From Fimadaptatus sp963928645 (GTDB taxonomy: Bacteria > Bacillota > Clostridia > Christensenellales > Aristaeellaceae): a stretch of DNA of 6,214 nucleotides. The notes beneath the pieces were generated by a model. That model was not told the DNA's origin and did no database searches. It saw only the letters and a program-made list of their open reading frames with translations. Each line of letters begins with the position of its first letter. Position 1 is the stretch's first letter. Made by a program: the position numbers and the translations under genes. Of this stretch, positions 5,762 to 6,214 are shown one piece after another. Location of the stretch: assembly GCA_963928645.1 (NCBI GenBank), contig CAWVGT010000011.1, positions 1 through 6,214 of the forward strand, written 5' to 3'.

Positions 5762-5940
5762 GTTGACAGAGCTGTTCACACACAGACGGTTCGGTTCTGA
5801 TTGCGATAATCGCAGCCCAAAACTGCATATTGCATCCATATATCCGACGTTGCGGCACCGTTTTGCATAACGCGATATATGAATAAGTCAAATCGAGCGC
5901 GGCGAAACTTGTAACATCCGGCGGTTAGGGCTTTGTCAAC
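5762..5940. repeat. 11-bp inverted repeat bracketing an AT-richer segment
   Basis: GTTGACAGAGC at 5762-5772 and GCTTTGTCAAC at 5930-5940 are inverted copies with 10 of 11 matches. Each lies 6-8 bases inside a copy of the repeated hairpin (5721-5755 and 5949-5983). The 157 bases between are poorer in GC and hold no gene I recognise, only short palindromes such as TGCGAT-A-ATCGCA (5802-5814). Together, 5721-5983 resembles a small non-autonomous element or a decayed duplication. Confidence 0.45.
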
Positions 5941-6214
5941 GGCCGGGGGCCGGCAGATTCCGTTAATGTGGAGCATACCGGCTGCTCTACTGTGCATTGA
6001 TGTGCGTAAGTGGATCGTGTGCGTCATATCAAAACTGAAAACAGCATGATTGTGGCGCGAGCCGACGATGATGAGCGGTGGGACGCCTGTGTGGCGGGCG
6101 ATCTGCACGATTTGGCGGGAAATGGCCCATGCAATCGGCGGCGCGGCGAAGCGGCCGGTGCGGCAGCTGTCATGCGCAAATACGACGGCCGTCTCAGGCA
6201 ACGCAAGCGAATCC
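5776..6214 (-). CDS. Possible 3' part of a minus-strand gene entering from the right edge, family not recognised
   Basis: A minus-strand frame is open from the window edge to TGA at 5776-5778 (146 codons), with no start needed inside the window. The first ~55 codons (6214 to about 6045) look coding: mostly G or C in third position and a plausible mixed polar/hydrophobic product (for example ISRQIVQIARHTGVPPLIIV). The remainder reads through the degenerate hairpin repeat and the AT-richer segment, and looks non-coding. So either the real gene is short and truncated, or the whole frame is spurious. Isoleucine is written ATT/ATC, never ATA, in the first 85 or so codons, unlike all the genes to the left. 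I recognise no domain. A TTG at 6199-6201 could be an internal start but has no clear ribosome binding site. Confidence 0.28.
   Translation of the reverse strand, partial: DSLALPETAVVFAHDSCRTGRFAAPPIAWAISRQIVQIARHTGVPPLIIVGSRHNHAVFSFDMTHTIHLRTSMHSRAAGMLHINGICRPPAVDKALTAGCYKFRRARFDLFIYRVMQNGAATSDIWMQYAVLGCDYRNQNRTVCV
5949..5983 (+). repeat. Second, degenerate copy of the hairpin repeat
   Basis: Ungapped alignment to 5721-5755 gives 28 of 35 identical bases, in the same orientation. The loop core ATGTGGAGC and the outer GCCGGCAG and CCGGCT are retained, but the inner stem is broken so only about 5 bp still pair well. No T-run follows, so this copy is unlikely to terminate plus-strand transcription. 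Confidence 0.6.

Noticed and set aside
5763..5791. TTGACA as a -35 box of a plus-strand promoter.
   Set aside because: At 16-18 bases downstream there is only ACGGTT-like sequence, no acceptable -10. The word is better explained as part of the inverted repeat.
5784..5815. tRNA-like T-arm (GGTTCGGTTC).
   Set aside because: No acceptor stem, D-arm or anticodon arm can be formed around it, and the conserved A58 position is G.
5762..5940. Integron attC site, because of GTT...AAC ends.
   Set aside because: The ends do not match the GTTRRRY/RYYYAAC core pattern, and no integrase or cassette gene is present.
5690..6000. RNase P RNA or another structured housekeeping RNA after the zinc-ribbon gene, a place where one is found in some Bacillota.
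   Set aside because: The universally conserved RNase P core words (such as GAGGAAAGTCC) are absent on both strands.
6024..6206. Second minus-strand frame of 60 codons rich in Ser/Arg/Ala.
   Set aside because: It is a shadow of the overlapping minus-strand frame, with low-complexity composition and no ribosome binding site.

Overview
This 6.2 kb window looks like chromosomal DNA of a GC-rich Gram-positive bacterium, most likely a member of the Bacillota (Clostridia-like). The order dnaG-rpoD ... trmK-nif3-zinc-ribbon gene is a conserved Bacillota arrangement (compare dnaG-sigA-cccA-trmK-yqfO in Bacillus subtilis). Strong AGGAGG-type ribosome binding sites precede nearly every gene. Base composition is high in GC, yet isoleucine is mostly written ATA (20 of 26 Ile codons in rpoD, 10 of 13 in trmK by my count). 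That is unusual for GC-rich DNA and could help place the organism. I cannot name a species.

Layout, left to right. Positions 1-1526 hold the 3' end of dnaG (primase) and the complete rpoD (primary sigma factor), overlapping by 4 bases, closed by a strong intrinsic terminator at 1554-1592. Positions 1594-1892 carry no convincing gene. They hold four degenerate tandem repeats of 61-68 bp that end at the ribosome binding site of the next gene. Positions 1893-4929 hold four plus-strand genes: a short-chain dehydrogenase, an AAC(3)/YokD-family N-acetyltransferase, TrmK (tRNA m1A22 methyltransferase) and a Nif3-family dinuclear-metal protein. The last three overlap by 11 and 13 bases and are probably translationally coupled. 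A near-consensus sigma-A promoter (TTTACA-17 nt-TACAAT) lies inside the 3' end of the Nif3 gene. It probably gives the following coiled-coil/zinc-ribbon gene (4976-5683) its own transcript, which ends at a hairpin terminator at 5721-5760.

The last 450 bp are different: lower in GC, with no recognised gene. The terminator hairpin is repeated about 200 bp downstream (28 of 35 bases identical), and an 11-bp inverted repeat lies just inside each hairpin, so 5721-5983 resembles a small non-autonomous element. From the right edge a minus-strand reading frame enters. Its first ~55 codons look coding but use ATC/ATT and not ATA for isoleucine. I did not recognise its family.

Functionally this is a housekeeping information-processing locus (replication priming, transcription initiation, tRNA modification). 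Two accessory enzymes (dehydrogenase and acetyltransferase) lie between rpoD and trmK. I see no complete, clearly novel defence or mobile system. The most unusual items are the tandem repeat array, the paired-hairpin element, the internal promoter and the ATA bias.
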